The notes: generated by a model not told the origin, from the sequence alone. DNA of 64,000 nt from Mesostigma viride (GCA_009746045.1 RPFO01001162.1:917478-981477); one strand, 5' to 3'. Counted from the stretch's first letter, positions 42,560 to 54,493 are shown. Numbers and translations are program-made.

Positions 42560-43190
42560 CGGCCGTACGTAACACTGTCATGCATTGATCAATGCTTATT
42601 TATTTGTGGTGCGGCGGGTGATATGGAGGAGGTGCGTCGCATTAGTGCCCTGATGGTTTTCCGCTGGTCTTCATTTTTGTTGTCTATGTCAAGGCTAGTT
42701 TCCGGACACGGTCCTCTGGGAGGCTCTTTGGGCCATCCTAGCCACTACAATACGGTTCGTAGGAGACGCGAAATGAGTGAGAATGTTACCCGAGCGGTAA
42801 CGAGGATTCGCACCGTTGATTTTAACATATGTTTCTTTTTTTGCGCCATTTGGCGAGCATCGACTGGAGCCTGAACCTAGCGGGGGGGATCGTACGGGGG
42901 AATCTTGCGGGGGAATCTTGCGGGGAAAAATTCCGAACGTGAATTTAGCGAAGTCCTACTACATTTTGCTTGGGTACACGGTACTACAGTTTCGTCACTG
43001 AAAATTTTCTGTAGTTGCGTTGGTGTTTCGTACGTTCCGCTGAAATTTTTCGTGTTCAGTGACCAGATCACAATTTGATCCGGGCGCAAAATGATTGGCT
43101 GTACGGTACGAACCAAAAACGAAATTTTAGTATCTAAGTTCCGCAGCGCTTGCTGAATTTGCCCCGGAAGCCCGGGGGCACTTTCCCCGC
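42560..43190. other. Unclassified insert within LINE ORF2
   Basis: The reverse transcriptase homology stops near ACGTACGGCCGTACGT (a palindrome at about 42556-42571) and resumes near 43190. The intervening AT-richer sequence has no recognised gene or clear terminal repeats. Confidence 0.4.
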
Positions 43191-43434
43191 TGAAAAAGGT
43201 GTCCGCGGAAGCGTATTGTAGTGCTCTGGCCGATCGTGTGCCCCCGCAGCCTAGCTTCATTGCTGCCAATGATTCGCCAGCTGTATGAGGGCTCACAGGC
43301 GGTAGTGCGGACTGCGGAAGGCACCACCCCACCATTCCCCCTTCACCGTGCGGGGTGTGGCAAGGTTGTCTCCTGCATGTCCCCATATCTGTTCATTATT
43401 GTCGTGGATCACGTCATGTGCCAGCCGGGCACGT

Positions 43435-44870
43435 GCTTAGTCCGACCCATTTTTGGCACTTTCATACCCCCGAAAATGAAAAAAATCATTTATAACTCAC
43501 AGGCCACAACTCCAAATACCCCCAACCAAGATGCTAGGAGTATCTACACTTCAAGGGCTTTCAGAATATGCAATAATACCACGGCTTTATCAAAGCATTT
43601 GGATGATAGCTCTACTCAAAGTTGGCCAAAAGACGATCTTTTTTCCCCAAGGATGAAAAGTCTACCCCCCCCTAACTTTCCAGGTAGGGTAGGGAATCTC
43701 AATATCAACATTGGACAACGTAGTTGGATAGTCCAATGGTGGTTTCCTTGGGTCAGACCACCCGGATAACCCGTTAGACCTATATAAGGTGCTCATATTA
43801 TACCGGTGTGTGGGTTACGCGCGCGTAAACAGCCATCTATTATTATGACATGCATGCAATACAAGAATGCATTATAACAAGCTATAAAAGATTGCCAAAA
43901 GGTGCTGGAATACAAACATGTTGCCTACCTGCATTAACGAAATGATATGCTCCAAAGAAATGCCATAAACTGGTCACTTTCAGGGCTATGTAATACCGCT
44001 CAGACTTTACAGCAGGCATGGAATCTTGCTGAAAGGTGCACTAAAAATCTCGTCAAATATAATTCATGGGAGACGTATTACGCTGCAAAAGACACGCAAA
44101 CACGTTGCCGTATCTGGCTCGTTCACGTCCTGACCGGATTCCAGTGGCCGGGACCCTCATATCTCACACATACCATTGCTTTACAGGCATAATAGGTCGC
44201 CATAGCCGCATCTTGCATGCATTCTTTATGATTACCAGTTGATGCTGCGTTCAAAGATTTCCTATAAACGCGTCCTCCGCATTCCCAGCAAACGCATCAG
44301 CGGACATCCCGTACCTAATCTAGCTGGATGCTTGAGCTGGCGCAGACTGCCCGGCCATGAGGATAAAATGGAAATGTGATAGGCGATGACTTGTCTGGCA
44401 CTGACGACCAAAAGTCAGTATTTTCCTACCTGTATTTTCCCAATCCTAAAAATCTGGCCATGTCTGACCTACGAAAATCACGCATCATCATTCTGAGTGC
44501 TCAACAGTCTAAACCGTTTCTAGCCGCGAGACGCAAAATTTCCCTGATAACGGCACATTGGCAGCCATATATCTCGTCATGCGCGCGCGCGAGTGAAAAT
44601 TTCCCGCCAAAGTCACGTGACCCCCTATGATTACAGCCCGGCCTATAATTACCAGGCTATGGCGGATATTACCCCCAAACCTATGCATCACCTTCGTCCC
44701 TAAGTTTTCCCGGACCCACCGGACAACTGTCCTCCGTCACGGGTGGCGCGGCGCTCTCGGCGCGGCGCGAAATTTGACCGTTAGTCAAACCCCCCGACAG
44801 GTCGGGGGGTTAGCGGACTAATAAGGGTTAAGCTCTTGCGCTTTACTGCCTGGGTTCGAGCCCGCGGCTT
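43435..44870. other. Unclassified insert within LINE ORF2
   Basis: Non-coding, AT-rich left part. The right end holds the 16-bp palindrome CCCCCCGACAGGTCGGGGGG (44789-44808) and a tRNA-like B-box (GGGTTCGAGCCC, about 44852-44863). The borders are not resolved. Confidence 0.4.
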
Positions 44871-46104
44871 GGACATCCTTATAACGATCGCGAATATCCG
44901 GCCGTCGGCGGTGGCCCTGGCTATACCACCTGTCCGACCTGATTTATGCGGATGATACCACCCTCATCGATCGAGCGCCCCGAGCACATTCAGACCTGGC
45001 TGGACTCGTCGATCTGGGCTTGGAGGCGCGCCGCGGTGGGCGGTGGGGTTGGGAGATTAGCGTTGACCAAAACTGAGGCGATGGTGATTGGGCTACCAGT
45101 CGCCCGCCACGCTGCCGCGGCCGGCTGCTAGACGGGACAGATGTCCCACGTTCTGTGATCGCTTCAATCAACTGCTGGGGAGTTATGCTCACTCCCCGCC
45201 GGACACCGCCGACGATGTGGACATCAATATCGCCCTGGCCTGGGCTAGGCATTGATCGTTCGCTCAAAACATACGTTGGCACTCGAAGGACCTGGGCGAG
45301 CACTGCAAGCGAATGCTCTTCAAGGTCCTGGTACTCACGGACCGTGCTCACCTATGGCGCCGAGGCATGGTCGCGCTCACGGACACGAGCGCTGGCCACA
45401 CGGCTGAACGGCACGGTTATAGGTCAGGAATCATGCTTGGACAGGCCCTGAACGTAGGGTTTTCCACACATAGGTCTTTAGAGTCTTTGTATCATGGTAT
45501 GCCTCGCATTTCAGACGAGATTAGGCAATGTACGTAAGATAGCATTCGTAGGACATCTTGCTCGCACCAGTCAGGTAGACACCGACCTCGGTCTAGGGCC
45601 GGCCCCCAGCGGCTTGGCCAACCAGGGGGGCATATCCTGACCTGGCCTGGCCCCAAGGACATTCCTAGAAAGATATGGGTGAGCATGCCATCATTGACCT
45701 AATAATCCACAGCAGTTGCTGGCCGACCTAGTGGTCCCAGCTACGTTTGGCACCGCATTCACCCCCTCTCTCTTGCTTGGACTGCTATGCAGAACAATTA
45801 GAAGGGGCCGGTGGAAGACGATATTGTCCAGGCTCACACGCCGGCTCCTGTGGGCAAGCCCCCTCCCCCTACTAAAAGGAAGGGGCGCTTTGCTGAGTAG
45901 AGTAGTTAGGGTTTTCTAGATTAGCTTAGAGTTAGCTTCGTTCAGTTTCGCAGCTTCACCCACCTCCATCCAGCAAGGGAATGTGTGCTACATTCAATCT
46001 CCCAACGGAGTCATGTTATAATTTAATTTAATTTTTTTAATACATGTACATAAATTGATGCATGTACAACATCAATTGACTACACGTCCACTATGTCTTA
46101 GATT

Positions 46105-46190
46105 GGGGAATTCAGTGCTCCGTGGGCCCCGGGGGGACACGAGACTGCCACCGGGGACACGAGACTGATTAATCAATCAATTAAGGTCGC
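46105..46190 (+). mobile_element. LINE tail remnant
   Basis: TTCAGTGCTCCGTGGGCCCC followed by a repeated GGGGACACGAGACTG and ATTAATCAATCAATTAA resembles the 3' end of the ORF1-only LINE group. It is a short fragment only. Confidence 0.45.
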
Positions 46191-47215
46191 CCGATGTCTG
46201 CTGTCAAATATACCAGCGCCTCAGCTGTTGGCCGGTCAGCTGTTGGCCGAATGCATGCATCATGCAAGTGGCCTTGAAGATGCTGTGTTGTTAGCCTCGA
46301 TGGGCCTCAAATGTTGGGTTGTGGCGTCTCACGGATATACGACTTCCCTGCACCCACGACAACGTACGTCGGCCATGCGCATACAGGGGAATTAAAGACA
46401 AGCCCACTGCAGGAAACAGGCCGGCCGGAGCCGGATCGGCACTTTCAATTAAGTGGTCTGGGCAGTGATTGTCCAGGTAGGTAAAGCGCGGGGTGGCGTT
46501 TTAGTGGATGACAGGAGCCAAACTATCGAACCAGACAAGTATTCCCAACATGCATGTCACAGCATGCTGATGACATCCTGAGCAGTCAAGCTAGTTCCCT
46601 ATGTGGGGGCTTTTGAATTTGAAATGGGATAGCTTAGGCATTTTAGTGCTCACGCCTTACCAGTTTGACATTAGCTCAGCAGTACAGTAACTTAGCTCGC
46701 TAGTGATGGCATCTCATCAGCCGTGGCTGATTTGCTTGCGCCTTAACATATGTATTTACCGCACCTCACCTTTATACATATCAGCTTTGCATCCGCCTAC
46801 TAGATCATGTATTGCACCGGCTCACAGTTGCGCCCGGCCGCGACATAATGCGGAGAGAGCGCGCTCTGTGGCCTGCCGCCCACTTGGGGCAGTGAGAGAA
46901 GCTAGCCACGGCGCCCTCCCTACTTCTCGTTGTGTATAGGGGTTGAAGGTTCCTTTATCGGTACCCACGTGCTGCATTCTACGTGCTAGTCATATAACTA
47001 ACTATTATGATTCCTAATGGGTCGCCACAACCCTGGAAGAATTGGAAACTCGTGCCAGTACATGAACCCATCCACGCGCACTCGCCAAGTAACGCTGAAT
47101 TAACAAGTGTAAGATTTATCAGAAACCAAAAATGTCCAACACTAAAACATCCTCGGCACAAAATGACCGTGTCATGACCATCACTTAAAGCTGCATGCAT
47201 GCATCCTCAAGCATT
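46191..47215. other. Intergenic sequence without recognisable gene
   Basis: Mixed composition, no long open frame with supporting features. It ends at the stop codon of the peroxiredoxin-linked frame. Confidence 0.45.
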
Positions 47216-49642
47216 TCATGTAACCCCCATATGGCTGGCATCCGGCAGCTGTGACGTGCTCATCACCCAACGCTCCTGCAACCAAACATGAACATGCATG
47301 ACACGCCACACGCCCACCCACCCGATGGCACGCCACACACCCACCCACCCGATGGCACGCCGCACGCCCACCCACCCGATGGCACGCTGCATGCCCACCC
47401 ACTCGATGGCACGCCGCACGCCCACCCACCCGATGGCACGCCACACGCCCACCCACCCGATGGCACGCCACACGCCCACCCACCCGATGGCACGCCGCAC
47501 GCCCACCCACCCGATGGCAGGCCACACGCCCACCCACCCACCCGATGGCACGCCACACGCCCACCCACCCACCCGATGGCAGGCCACACGCCCACCCACC
47601 CGATGGCACGCCGCACGCCCACCCACCCGATGGCACGCTGCATGTCCACCCACTCGATGGCACGCCGCACGCCCACCCACCCGATGGCACGCCGCACGCC
47701 CACCCACCCACCCGATGGCACGCCGCACGCCCACCCACCCGATGGCAGGCCGCACGCCCACCCACCCGATGGCACGCCGCACGCCCACCCACCCGATGGC
47801 AGGCCACACGCCCACCCACCCGATGGCACGCCACACGCCCACCCACCCGATGGCACGCCACACGCCCACCCACCCGATGGCACGCCACAGGCCCACCCAC
47901 CCGATGGCACGCCACAGGCCCACCCACCCACCCGATGGCACGCCACACGCCCACCCACCCGATGGCACGCCACACGCCCACCCACCCGGTGGCACGCCAC
48001 ACGCCCACCCACCCACCCGATGGCAGGCCACACGCCCACCCACCCGATGGCAGGCCGCACGCCCACCCACCCACCCGATGGCACGCCGCACGCCCACCCA
48101 CCCGATGGCAGGCCACACGCCCACCCACCCACCCGATGGCAGGCCACACGCCCACCCACCCGATGGCAGGCCGCACGCCCACCCACCCGATGGCAGGCCA
48201 CACGCCCACCCACCCGATGGCAGGCCGCACGCCCACCCACCCGATGGCACGCCACACGCCCACCCACCCGATGGCACGCCGCACGCCCACCCACCCACCC
48301 GATGGCAGGCCACACGCCCACCCACCCGATGGCAGGCCACACGCCCACCCACCCGATGGCACGCCACACGCCCACCCACCCACCCGATGGCAGGCCGCAC
48401 GCCCACCCACCCACCCGATGGCACGCCGTACGCCCACCCACCCGATGGCACGCCACACGCCCACCCACCCGATGGCACGCCACACGCCCACCCACCCGAT
48501 GGCACGCCACACGCCCACCCACCCGATGGCACGCCACACGCCCACCCACCCACCCGATGGCAGGCCACACGCCCACCCACCCGATGGCAGGCCGCACGCC
48601 CACCCACCCGATGGCAGGCCACACGCCCACCCACCCGATGGCAGGCCGCACGCCCACCCACCCACCCGATGGCACGCCACACGCCCACCCACCCGATGGC
48701 ACGCCGCACGCCCACCCACCCGATGGCAGGCCACACGCCCACCCACCCGATGGCAGGCCACACGCCCACCCACCCGATGGCACGCCACACGCCCACCCAC
48801 CCGATGGCACGCCACACGCCCACCCACCCGATGGCACGCCACACGCCCACCCACCCGATGGCAGGCCACACGCCCACCCACCCGATGGCACGCCGCACGC
48901 CCACCCACCCGATGGCACGCCGCACGCCCACCCACCTGATGGCAGGCCACACGCCCACCCACCCGATGGCACGCCACACGCCCACCCACCCGATGGCACG
49001 CCGCACGCCCACCCACCCGATGGCAGGCCGCACGCCCACCCACCCGATGGCAGGCCACACGCCCACCCACCCGATGGCAGGCCGCACGCCCACCCACCTG
49101 ATGGCACGCCACACGCCCACCCACCCGATGGGAGGCCACACGCCCACCCACCCGATGGCACGCCACACGCCCACCCACCCGATGGCAGGCCACACGCCCA
49201 CCCACCCACCCGATGGCACGCCGCACGCCCACCCACCCGATGGCACGCCACACGCCCACCCACCCGATGGCAGGCCACACGCCCACCCACCCGATGGCAC
49301 GCCACACGCCCACCCACCCGATGGCAGGCCACACGCCCACCCACCTGATGGCACGCCACACGCCCACCCACCCGATGGCACGCCGCACGCCCACCCACCC
49401 GATGGCACGCCGCACGCCCACCCACCCGATGGCACGCCGCACGCCCACCCACCCGATGGCACGCCACACGCCCACCCACCTGATGGCACGCCCGCCACAT
49501 GGAACCCCTTGGGGAACTTGTGGACGGCGTCCTCGTCCGAGATCTGTGGCTGGATCATCACAGCGTGGCCATGTCGCCAGTTGGCCGGTGTGGCCACGCT
49601 ATACTTGACGGCCAGTTGAAGCGAGTCCACCACGCGCAGGAT
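47216..49642 (-). CDS. 1-Cys peroxiredoxin gene, exon 5, continuing into a repeat-encoded tail
   Basis: The acceptor GGCACATCAG is just upstream on the minus strand. The first 55 codons are a typical Prx6 C-terminus: [52 protein letters not shown]. Family members normally end about 10 residues later with a PSG(K)xYLR-type sequence. Here GVPSGG passes directly into the 27-bp minisatellite, and the frame stays open about 750 codons to a stop at 47216-47218. The tail alternates three peptides, [18 protein letters not shown] and GGRVACHRV, because some units are 31 bp and shift the frame without creating stops. Whether the tail is translated is unknown; an earlier poly(A) site or a further splice is possible. 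Confidence 0.6.
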   Translation of the reverse strand: MLRVVDSLQLAVKYSVATPANWRHGHAVMIQPQISDEDAVHKFPKGFHVAGVPSGGWACGVPSGGWACGVPSGGWACGVPSGGWACGVPSGGWACGVPSGGWACGLPSGGWACGVPSGGWACGLPSGGWACGVPSGGWACGVPSGGWVGVWPAIGWVGVWRAIGWVGVWPPIGWVGVWRAIRWVGVRPAIGWVGVWPAIGWVGVRPAIGWVGVRRAIGWVGVWRAIGWVGVWPAIRWVGVRRAIGWVGVRRAIGWVGVWPAIGWVGVWRAIGWVGVWRAIGWVGVWRAIGWVGVWPAIGWVGVWPAIGWVGVRRAIGWVGVWRAIGWVGGRAACHRVGGRVACHRVGGRAACHRVGGRVACHRVGGWACGVPSGGWACGVPSGGWACGVPSGGWACGVPSGGWAYGVPSGGWVGVRPAIGWVGGRVACHRVGGRVACHRVGGRVACHRVGGWACGVPSGGWACGVPSGGWACGLPSGGWACGLPSGGWACGLPSGGWACGLPSGGWVGVWPAIGWVGVRRAIGWVGGRAACHRVGGRVACHRVGGWACGVPPGGWACGVPSGGWACGVPSGGWVGLWRAIGWVGLWRAIGWVGVWRAIGWVGVWRAIGWVGVWPAIGWVGVRRAIGWVGVRPAIGWVGVRRAIGWVGGRAACHRVGGRAACHRVGGHAACHRVGGRAACHRVGGRVACHRVGGWACGVPSGGWVGVWPAIGWVGVRRAIGWVGVWRAIGWVGVWRAIGWVGVRRAIEWVGMQRAIGWVGVRRAIGWVGVWRAIGWVGVWRVMHVHVWLQERWVMSTSQLPDASHMGVT
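47298..49493 (-). repeat. 27-bp minisatellite, about 80 copies, in the last peroxiredoxin exon
   Basis: The plus-strand unit is GATGGCACGCCACACGCCCA plus CCCACCC, 27 bp, with C/G and A/G variants (GGCAGGCC, CCGCACG) and occasional 31-bp units that add one CACC. The unit matches the native exon sequence that encodes GVPSGG at the array's gene-proximal edge, so the array probably grew from coding sequence. Confidence 0.95.
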
Positions 49643-50218
49643 CTGATGTGCCAGCCATGGCGGTTGCGCAGGCACAGGCAGGATGTTGTCCAGAAGACAT
49701 GGTGGGCTCATCGACTGCAGCAATCAAATGAGATGCGCGCATGGGGCACTCGATCATTGGGGGGCAGGGAGCATGTCACACAGGGGCTATGCAACGGCGG
49801 AGTAGGTCGAGGGTCTATCTAAGGGAACGACATCTTGGGTTTTTCAGGCCAACGCTACGCGGTCGCGATCACACAATATCACAGTATAACAGTACTCCAC
49901 CGCAGCGCTGCTGTGGGTGGATAGTACCACGGCATCGATTTTGGTGGAGGGATGCAGCCCTGCGCATCCTACGCAGAGGTGTGGGCAAGTGCAGCAGCGC
50001 GAAAGTATGGGCAGGTGGGAAGATACTCCGGCAGCTAATACTGCGGCAGGGGGTGGAGCCTGGCATGCTCCGTCACTCCCACCCAACTTGTAGTATTCTT
50101 AAATCCTACCGGCAATGAGGCCGGGTCGACGACTCCCTGTGGCCATCGGCAATAACTCTACCCGAGCAAAGTGCGTGACCAAGCCACACATCCTCCATTC
50201 CCATCGGCGCCTTGTCAC

Positions 50219-50482
50219 CTCGTGAAAGTCTCGCCCCGTGCTCGCAGGGTACAGGATCTTGGCCTTGACCTTCTTGTCTGGGCCGAGGAAGAACACGGCG
50301 CGGCACGTGACCGGCTGACCCTTGGCATCCTTCTCGTTGGGGTCCACCATCCCGTACAGCACTGCCAGGTCGCGGCTGGGGTCCTCGATGATGGGGTACC
50401 ACACGTGAGCCTTGCAGTAGGCGTTGATGTCCTCAATCCAGCCTTTGTGGTCATCCACCGAGTTGCAGCTGAGTGCCGCCAC
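50219..50482 (-). CDS. 1-Cys peroxiredoxin, exon 4 (core domain)
   Basis: 88 codons, phase 0 at both ends, between the acceptor CTCTTGCCAG and the donor GTGACA. It encodes VAALSCNSVDDHKGWIEDIN, YPIIEDPSRDLAVLYGMVDP, then EKDAKGQPVTCRAVFFLGPD and KILYPASTGRDFHE. These are hallmark Prx6 blocks, including the conserved Arg of VTCRAVF that helps activate the peroxidatic Cys, and the LYPA(S/T)TGR segment. Confidence 0.9.
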
Positions 50483-50966
50483 CTGGCAAGAGTCCCACCC
50501 AACACGGAGCATCGGGTGGTCGCCCGCCACGGGACCCAACACAGGTTATGATTATCGCCCCGTATGGGGTCACCAAGCCGTGGCATAAATGTAAGGAAGA
50601 GCGGCGTCAGGTGCACACCTGACCAGAGCAGTTGTTGCGGCTCAAACAAGTAACAACTAACCTCGTATTGTCTGCATGCTATCTTACATACCCGCTGTAT
50701 CCTGGTGTCTATTAGGTGGGCACATCCCTAGAACCCTCGCATGTATACTACAGTCACCAAGTCGCTGCATTCAATATGGCTAGTGACCTCATCAGTCATT
50801 ATACAAATGCAGTAGCCAGTAGGCTATGTGGCCGGCATCGCCATCAGCACTGCATGCCCCATGCTGAGAGATGCTGATAGTCTATATAGTATATCCATGA
50901 GACAAGCATTCCCTTGCTGGGAAGATACTAGCATCCACTTTAGTTTCCCTCATGAGCAGCACCCAC

Positions 50967-51000
50967 CTTCACGCCCCGCTTCTCAAAGTCCTCCCGCAGC
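50967..51000 (-). CDS. 1-Cys peroxiredoxin, exon 3 (34 nt)
   Basis: It encodes (R)LREDFEKRGVK between TGCCACGCAG and GTGGGT. This is the helix after the active site that ends FEKRGVKV in the family. The phase fits the 16-nt exon upstream and exon 4 downstream. Confidence 0.85.
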
Positions 51001-51650
51001 CTGCGTGGCACACAGAGCCACACAACATATATAGTCACGCACAGAGCCACAGAAGACAGATAGCTGTTGGAAGCGAGCCATACACCCGTCCGCTCATTTG
51101 TTTGTGCACACACAACCCGACCCCGTGGATCGCAACAAGTCCGCAAGTCCGCCCGCCGCCAGTGCTACGGGCCGGGCACTCGGAAACTGGGCAGTGCACG
51201 CACGCAGCCCCCCCCCCCCCCCCCCCCTCCCCACCTAAGTCCCACCAAACAAAAGAAGATGGCCACTCCCCACACGTCCCATGTCCACCCCGTCAAGCGC
51301 TAACCCCAACATCTCCCCCAGCTGCATCAGCTGCCTTCAACCAATGGACACAAAAACAGAACTTTGCGTCCGAAGCCAGTGACGCAACTGCCAAAGAAAC
51401 TGTTGCCACGCGCAGCCACGTGCGGGGAGGAAGGCAGACACCAAAGACCGCCCCCCCCCCCCCTCAACACCCACCCTCCACCCAAATGCACACACAGGAA
51501 CAAGAAGTCCCATGGAGGACGCGGAGAAGCATGCTTGGCGCCGATAGGTTGGATGCCAAGGTACAGCACCACCACCACGGGCTGCCTGGGAGGAGGGGCC
51601 CTCACATCATGGAGCCTGACAAGGTGGCAAGCTATTGCTAGCGCGTGTAC

Positions 51651-51666
51651 CTGGCGAGCTCGCCCA
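51651..51666 (-). CDS. 1-Cys peroxiredoxin, exon 2 (16-nt micro-exon)
   Basis: The minus-strand reading TGGGCGAGCTCGCCAG lies between the acceptor GCGCAACAG and the donor GTACAC. It supplies exactly the missing residues, so exons 1-3 read CTTE-LGELAR-LREDFEKRGVK, the expected family spacing (CTTELGxxAxL). The 16-nt length also repairs the phase between exon 1 (phase 1) and exon 3 (phase 2). Confidence 0.8.
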
Positions 51667-52206
51667 CTGTTGCGCCACGTCGTCCAAGAGCCCGTTTGTC
51701 CCCAGCCCGCAGACGCAGGCGCAGGAGCCCAGGATGCATGCAGGGCGTTTCCGCAGGCATGAGAGCAGGGTTGGTGGGCGCACAAGGTGAGCCCACAGAC
51801 CCACAGGAGGGGCAACTAGAAGTGCATGGGCATGCAGCACACAAGATTAACAGGGGCCAAGCACGGCTAAGCAAACCTAATAAAGCGTGTGCAAGGGAGC
51901 ATAAGCCAGAATTGATGCAGCGGCACAGAGGCTTGTCACCGTCAACCAAGCACACATGCCACCCAGAAAGGACAGTCCAGCAGAGAACAGCAAACATTGC
52001 CACAGCCCGATGGCGACCGCCCACCTGCAGCCCTACGGCTAGAGCGTGCTCAGGGGACGGTTTTGACAACCAGATGGAGCGCGGCTGATGCGGATAAGGT
52101 GATAGCAGCGTTGACAAGCCACGACGTATTGGGTATCGGCGATTTCTGGGAAGACACGTTCATCAAGTCATGCTTGCCAAGAATCGCAACATGAGTGTGC
52201 GACATG

Positions 52207-52672
52207 CAAGCGTGGGATCCTTGGCAATCACAGCCAATCACCTCGGCAATCACAGCCAATCACCTCGGCAATCACAGCCAATCACCTCGGCAATCACAGC
52301 CAATCACCTCGGCGATCACAGCCAATCACCTCGGCAATCACAGCCAATCACCTCGGCAATCACAGCCAATCACCTCGGCAATCACAGCCAATCACCTCGG
52401 CAATCACAGCCAATCACCTCGGCAATCACAGCCAATCACCTCGGCAATCACAGCCAATCACCTCGGCAATCACAGCCAATCACCTCGGCAATCACAGCCA
52501 ATCACCTCGGCGATCACAGCCAATCACCTCGGCAATCACAGCCAATCACCTCGGCAATCACAGCCAATCACCTCGGCAATCACAGCCAATCACCTCGGCA
52601 ATCACAGCCAATCACCTCGGCAATCACAGCCAATCACCTCGGCAATCACAGCCAATCACCTCGGCAATTACA
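52207..52672 (+). repeat. 22-bp tandem repeat, about 21 copies, in peroxiredoxin intron 1
   Basis: Each unit contains two CAATCAC cores (CAATCACAGC, then CAATCACCTCGG) and is almost invariant; the main change is CAATCA to CGATCA in a few units. The CCAATCAC core matches the NF-Y CCAAT box in the plus orientation. There are no spacers, so it is not a CRISPR array. Confidence 0.9.
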
Positions 52673-52989
52673 GCCGGTCACCCCACTCGGCCATGGAAAA
52701 CCGGTTCAAGAGAAGCGGACCAGCCAAGCAAGAGAAAACGCGTCCTGCATGCCCACTGTGTACCACCAACAGGAATGCTGTCCACGCCAAGAAATACCAG
52801 CCGTCTGCGGACAGGTCACCATGCAGACAATCGATTCTATCGTGGTCGACAGGAAACGAATCTTGGAACAAGACGATTTGAGCAGGGCGCAAAATAAAGA
52901 AACATACAATCAAACAACTCACTGCAACAGGACTTTCTGTGATGTATAGAGTGTAGGCGAGGCACAACCATACGGCGTTCATTACTTAC

Positions 52990-53134
52990 GCTCCGTGGTG
53001 CACACCGGCGTGTAGTCCGCGGGGTGGCTGAAAAGGATGGCCCAAGTATCCTTGATGAAGTCATGCCAGTGAAGATTGCCCTCATTTGTCCTAGCGTGGA
53101 AGTCTGGCGCGATGTCCCCGAGATTGCAAGCCAT
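52990..53134 (-). CDS. 1-Cys peroxiredoxin (Prx6-type), exon 1 with start and active site
   Basis: This gene encodes a thiol peroxidase reducing H2O2 and lipid or alkyl hydroperoxides through a single catalytic Cys; related plant, animal and bacterial Prx6 proteins are about 220 residues. Exon 1 starts at ATG (MACNLGDIAPDFHARTNEGN) and carries the active-site motif PADYTPVCTTE (residues 38-48) with the peroxidatic Cys at residue 45. It ends phase 1 at the donor GTAAGT. Across five exons the recognisable protein is about 210 residues: exon 1, 51651-51666, 50967-51000, 50219-50482 and the start of 47216-49642. I see no targeting peptide, so it is probably cytosolic or nuclear. The oddities are the 16-nt exon and the repeat-encoded tail. 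Confidence 0.9.
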
Positions 53135-54493
53135 TTTCGAAAGAACACGCCTATCGCGGTGAGTCAACCTGCAGGAAACAGCGAGCTAAGGGAAGCAAAT
53201 CAGGCAATTTACGAGAAGGCCTCCCGTAAAGTACTACATTCGCAGCGAAAAATTGTACTGATGATTCCTGCAAGAATCGGATTTTCTGACCCCAGGCATT
53301 ATCAACTCTGACCCCAGGCTATAAGTCGTCAGCTGTCACTTGCAAGTAGCATTGTAGGCACGTCCGGATCACATCCATGTTGCTGGCTGGCCAGCAGTCC
53401 TAGTATCAGCGTCCAACGTGTCGACCATGACATAACTCGTCGCGTTGAGAAAACCAGCTGGTTTCGGAAAAGCAGCACTTGGAAAGACAGTGTAACATCG
53501 TGACACGATGCAGAAGCGCTTCTGTGGCGATGCTGCTGCGTGGCTCTGCAATAATTAGCTCCATCAGGCAACTACAGGAACACGGCGATGCTGCAGTCTG
53601 CGAAAAACGGAGTCTCGCAAGCTACAGTAGCACTTTAACATCAGGAAGGTGCCGCGTTGTAAACCAAGAAAGGAAGTCATCCATGCCTACTTGGATGGGT
53701 TGCATCGGTGGCTGCTGGCCGCTGGTTCATGCCTTCATGGTCTGCCCGCGGGGCCAATTGTCGCCCTGGCCAGGCGACAATTGGCTGCGAATTGATGAGA
53801 GCTGTGCTGCCAGCGGTCCCCAACATATTGTGGCGCTGCAAGCCTGATTGCAAGAAATTAGATACTCTGCTTCCGCTGGTTCCGGCCGTACTAGTAACTC
53901 CCATCACGCTGGACATCTGTGGATGGCATCCACTTGTACGTACAACCTGTGCAGTTGTGGACTAAACCCTGTTCTTGTTGTTGTTGTTGTGGGTACAAGG
54001 GGATGCTCGCCCGGTCAGTCAGTCAGTTTATTCCCACGCCAGTTATCCGACAGAGCCCCCGGTGCCACGCACGACATCGCGCACAAGTTACAATTGCACG
54101 CGCACCCATCCATATTTCACACCCAGAAAAAACCATCAGGAATGCTGAAGCATGACAAGGCGAGGTGCCACGTTAGGCTAGCCACATTGGTCGCGGCGCA
54201 GGCGGGTGCGCTGTCACCATGGATACGCCATGGCGGGAGTGGAGGCCGTCTTGATAAGAAGCATGAGTGGGGGGGTTCTTGGGACAAACCAAGTGCCTTC
54301 CCAAAAGAAGAAAAAGAAACAGAAATTCCCGTTCGCGTCGTTAAAGGTAAATTACATTGGCACAGGAGAATGTGCCTTGCCGCGCGCGCTGCATTAGACA
54401 TTGAGGTAGCGAAGATTGGCATGGGCAGGAGATCTTGACAAATTACGGGCGCGTTTGATGATGCTTTTTCTCTGGTATGGCCATGAACTGCAG
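53135..54493. promoter_or_regulatory. Divergent intergenic region between peroxiredoxin and the CxxCxGxG gene
   Basis: About 1.36 kb separates the peroxiredoxin start (minus) from the first likely exon of the plus-strand gene. Promoters or 5' exons of both must lie here or further out. I see no reliable TATA box or longer element. Short open frames have no support. Confidence 0.4.

Larger units (their letters stand above)
41711..46035 (+). mobile_element. Degraded L1-like LINE ORF2 (reverse transcriptase) and 3' end, with inserts
   Basis: Reverse transcriptase pieces appear in order. At 42.35-42.56 kb: IGVMLYKKGSAADPGNYQLD, then LKVFMRMMLHVRLRASLDPH. At 43.22-43.41 kb: LYEGSQAVVRTAEGT, then SPYLFIIVVDHVM. 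At 44.93-45.1 kb: LSDLIYADDTTLID with the YADD box, then LTKTEAMVIG. The tail part 45.55-45.93 kb matches the ORF2 C-terminus also seen at 61.7-62.0 kb. The 3' end is AACGGAGTCATGTTATAATT (about 46000-46022). Blocks 41.93-42.07, 42.56-43.19 and 43.44-44.87 kb do not match a LINE and are probably later insertions. The copy is heavily broken. Confidence 0.65.
51001..52989 (-). other. Peroxiredoxin introns 1 and 2
   Basis: Intron 1 is 51667-52989 and intron 2 is 51001-51650. They are non-coding apart from exon 2. They hold a 17-C run near 51210, the 22-bp satellite at 52207-52672 and otherwise unique sequence. Open frames here are short and without support. Confidence 0.65.

Noticed and set aside
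44815-44875. tRNA-derived SINE head (GGGTTCGAGCCC B-box)
   Set aside because: Only the B-box is convincing. The A-box is poor, and no body or tail could be delimited.
47288-49619. Plus-strand frames of 460-770 codons rich in His/Pro/Thr
   Set aside because: They are the antisense of the 27-bp array. Only the minus frame is connected to recognisable protein (peroxiredoxin).
52207-52672. CRISPR-like array
   Set aside because: The 22-bp units are contiguous, with no variable spacers, and the sequence is eukaryotic.
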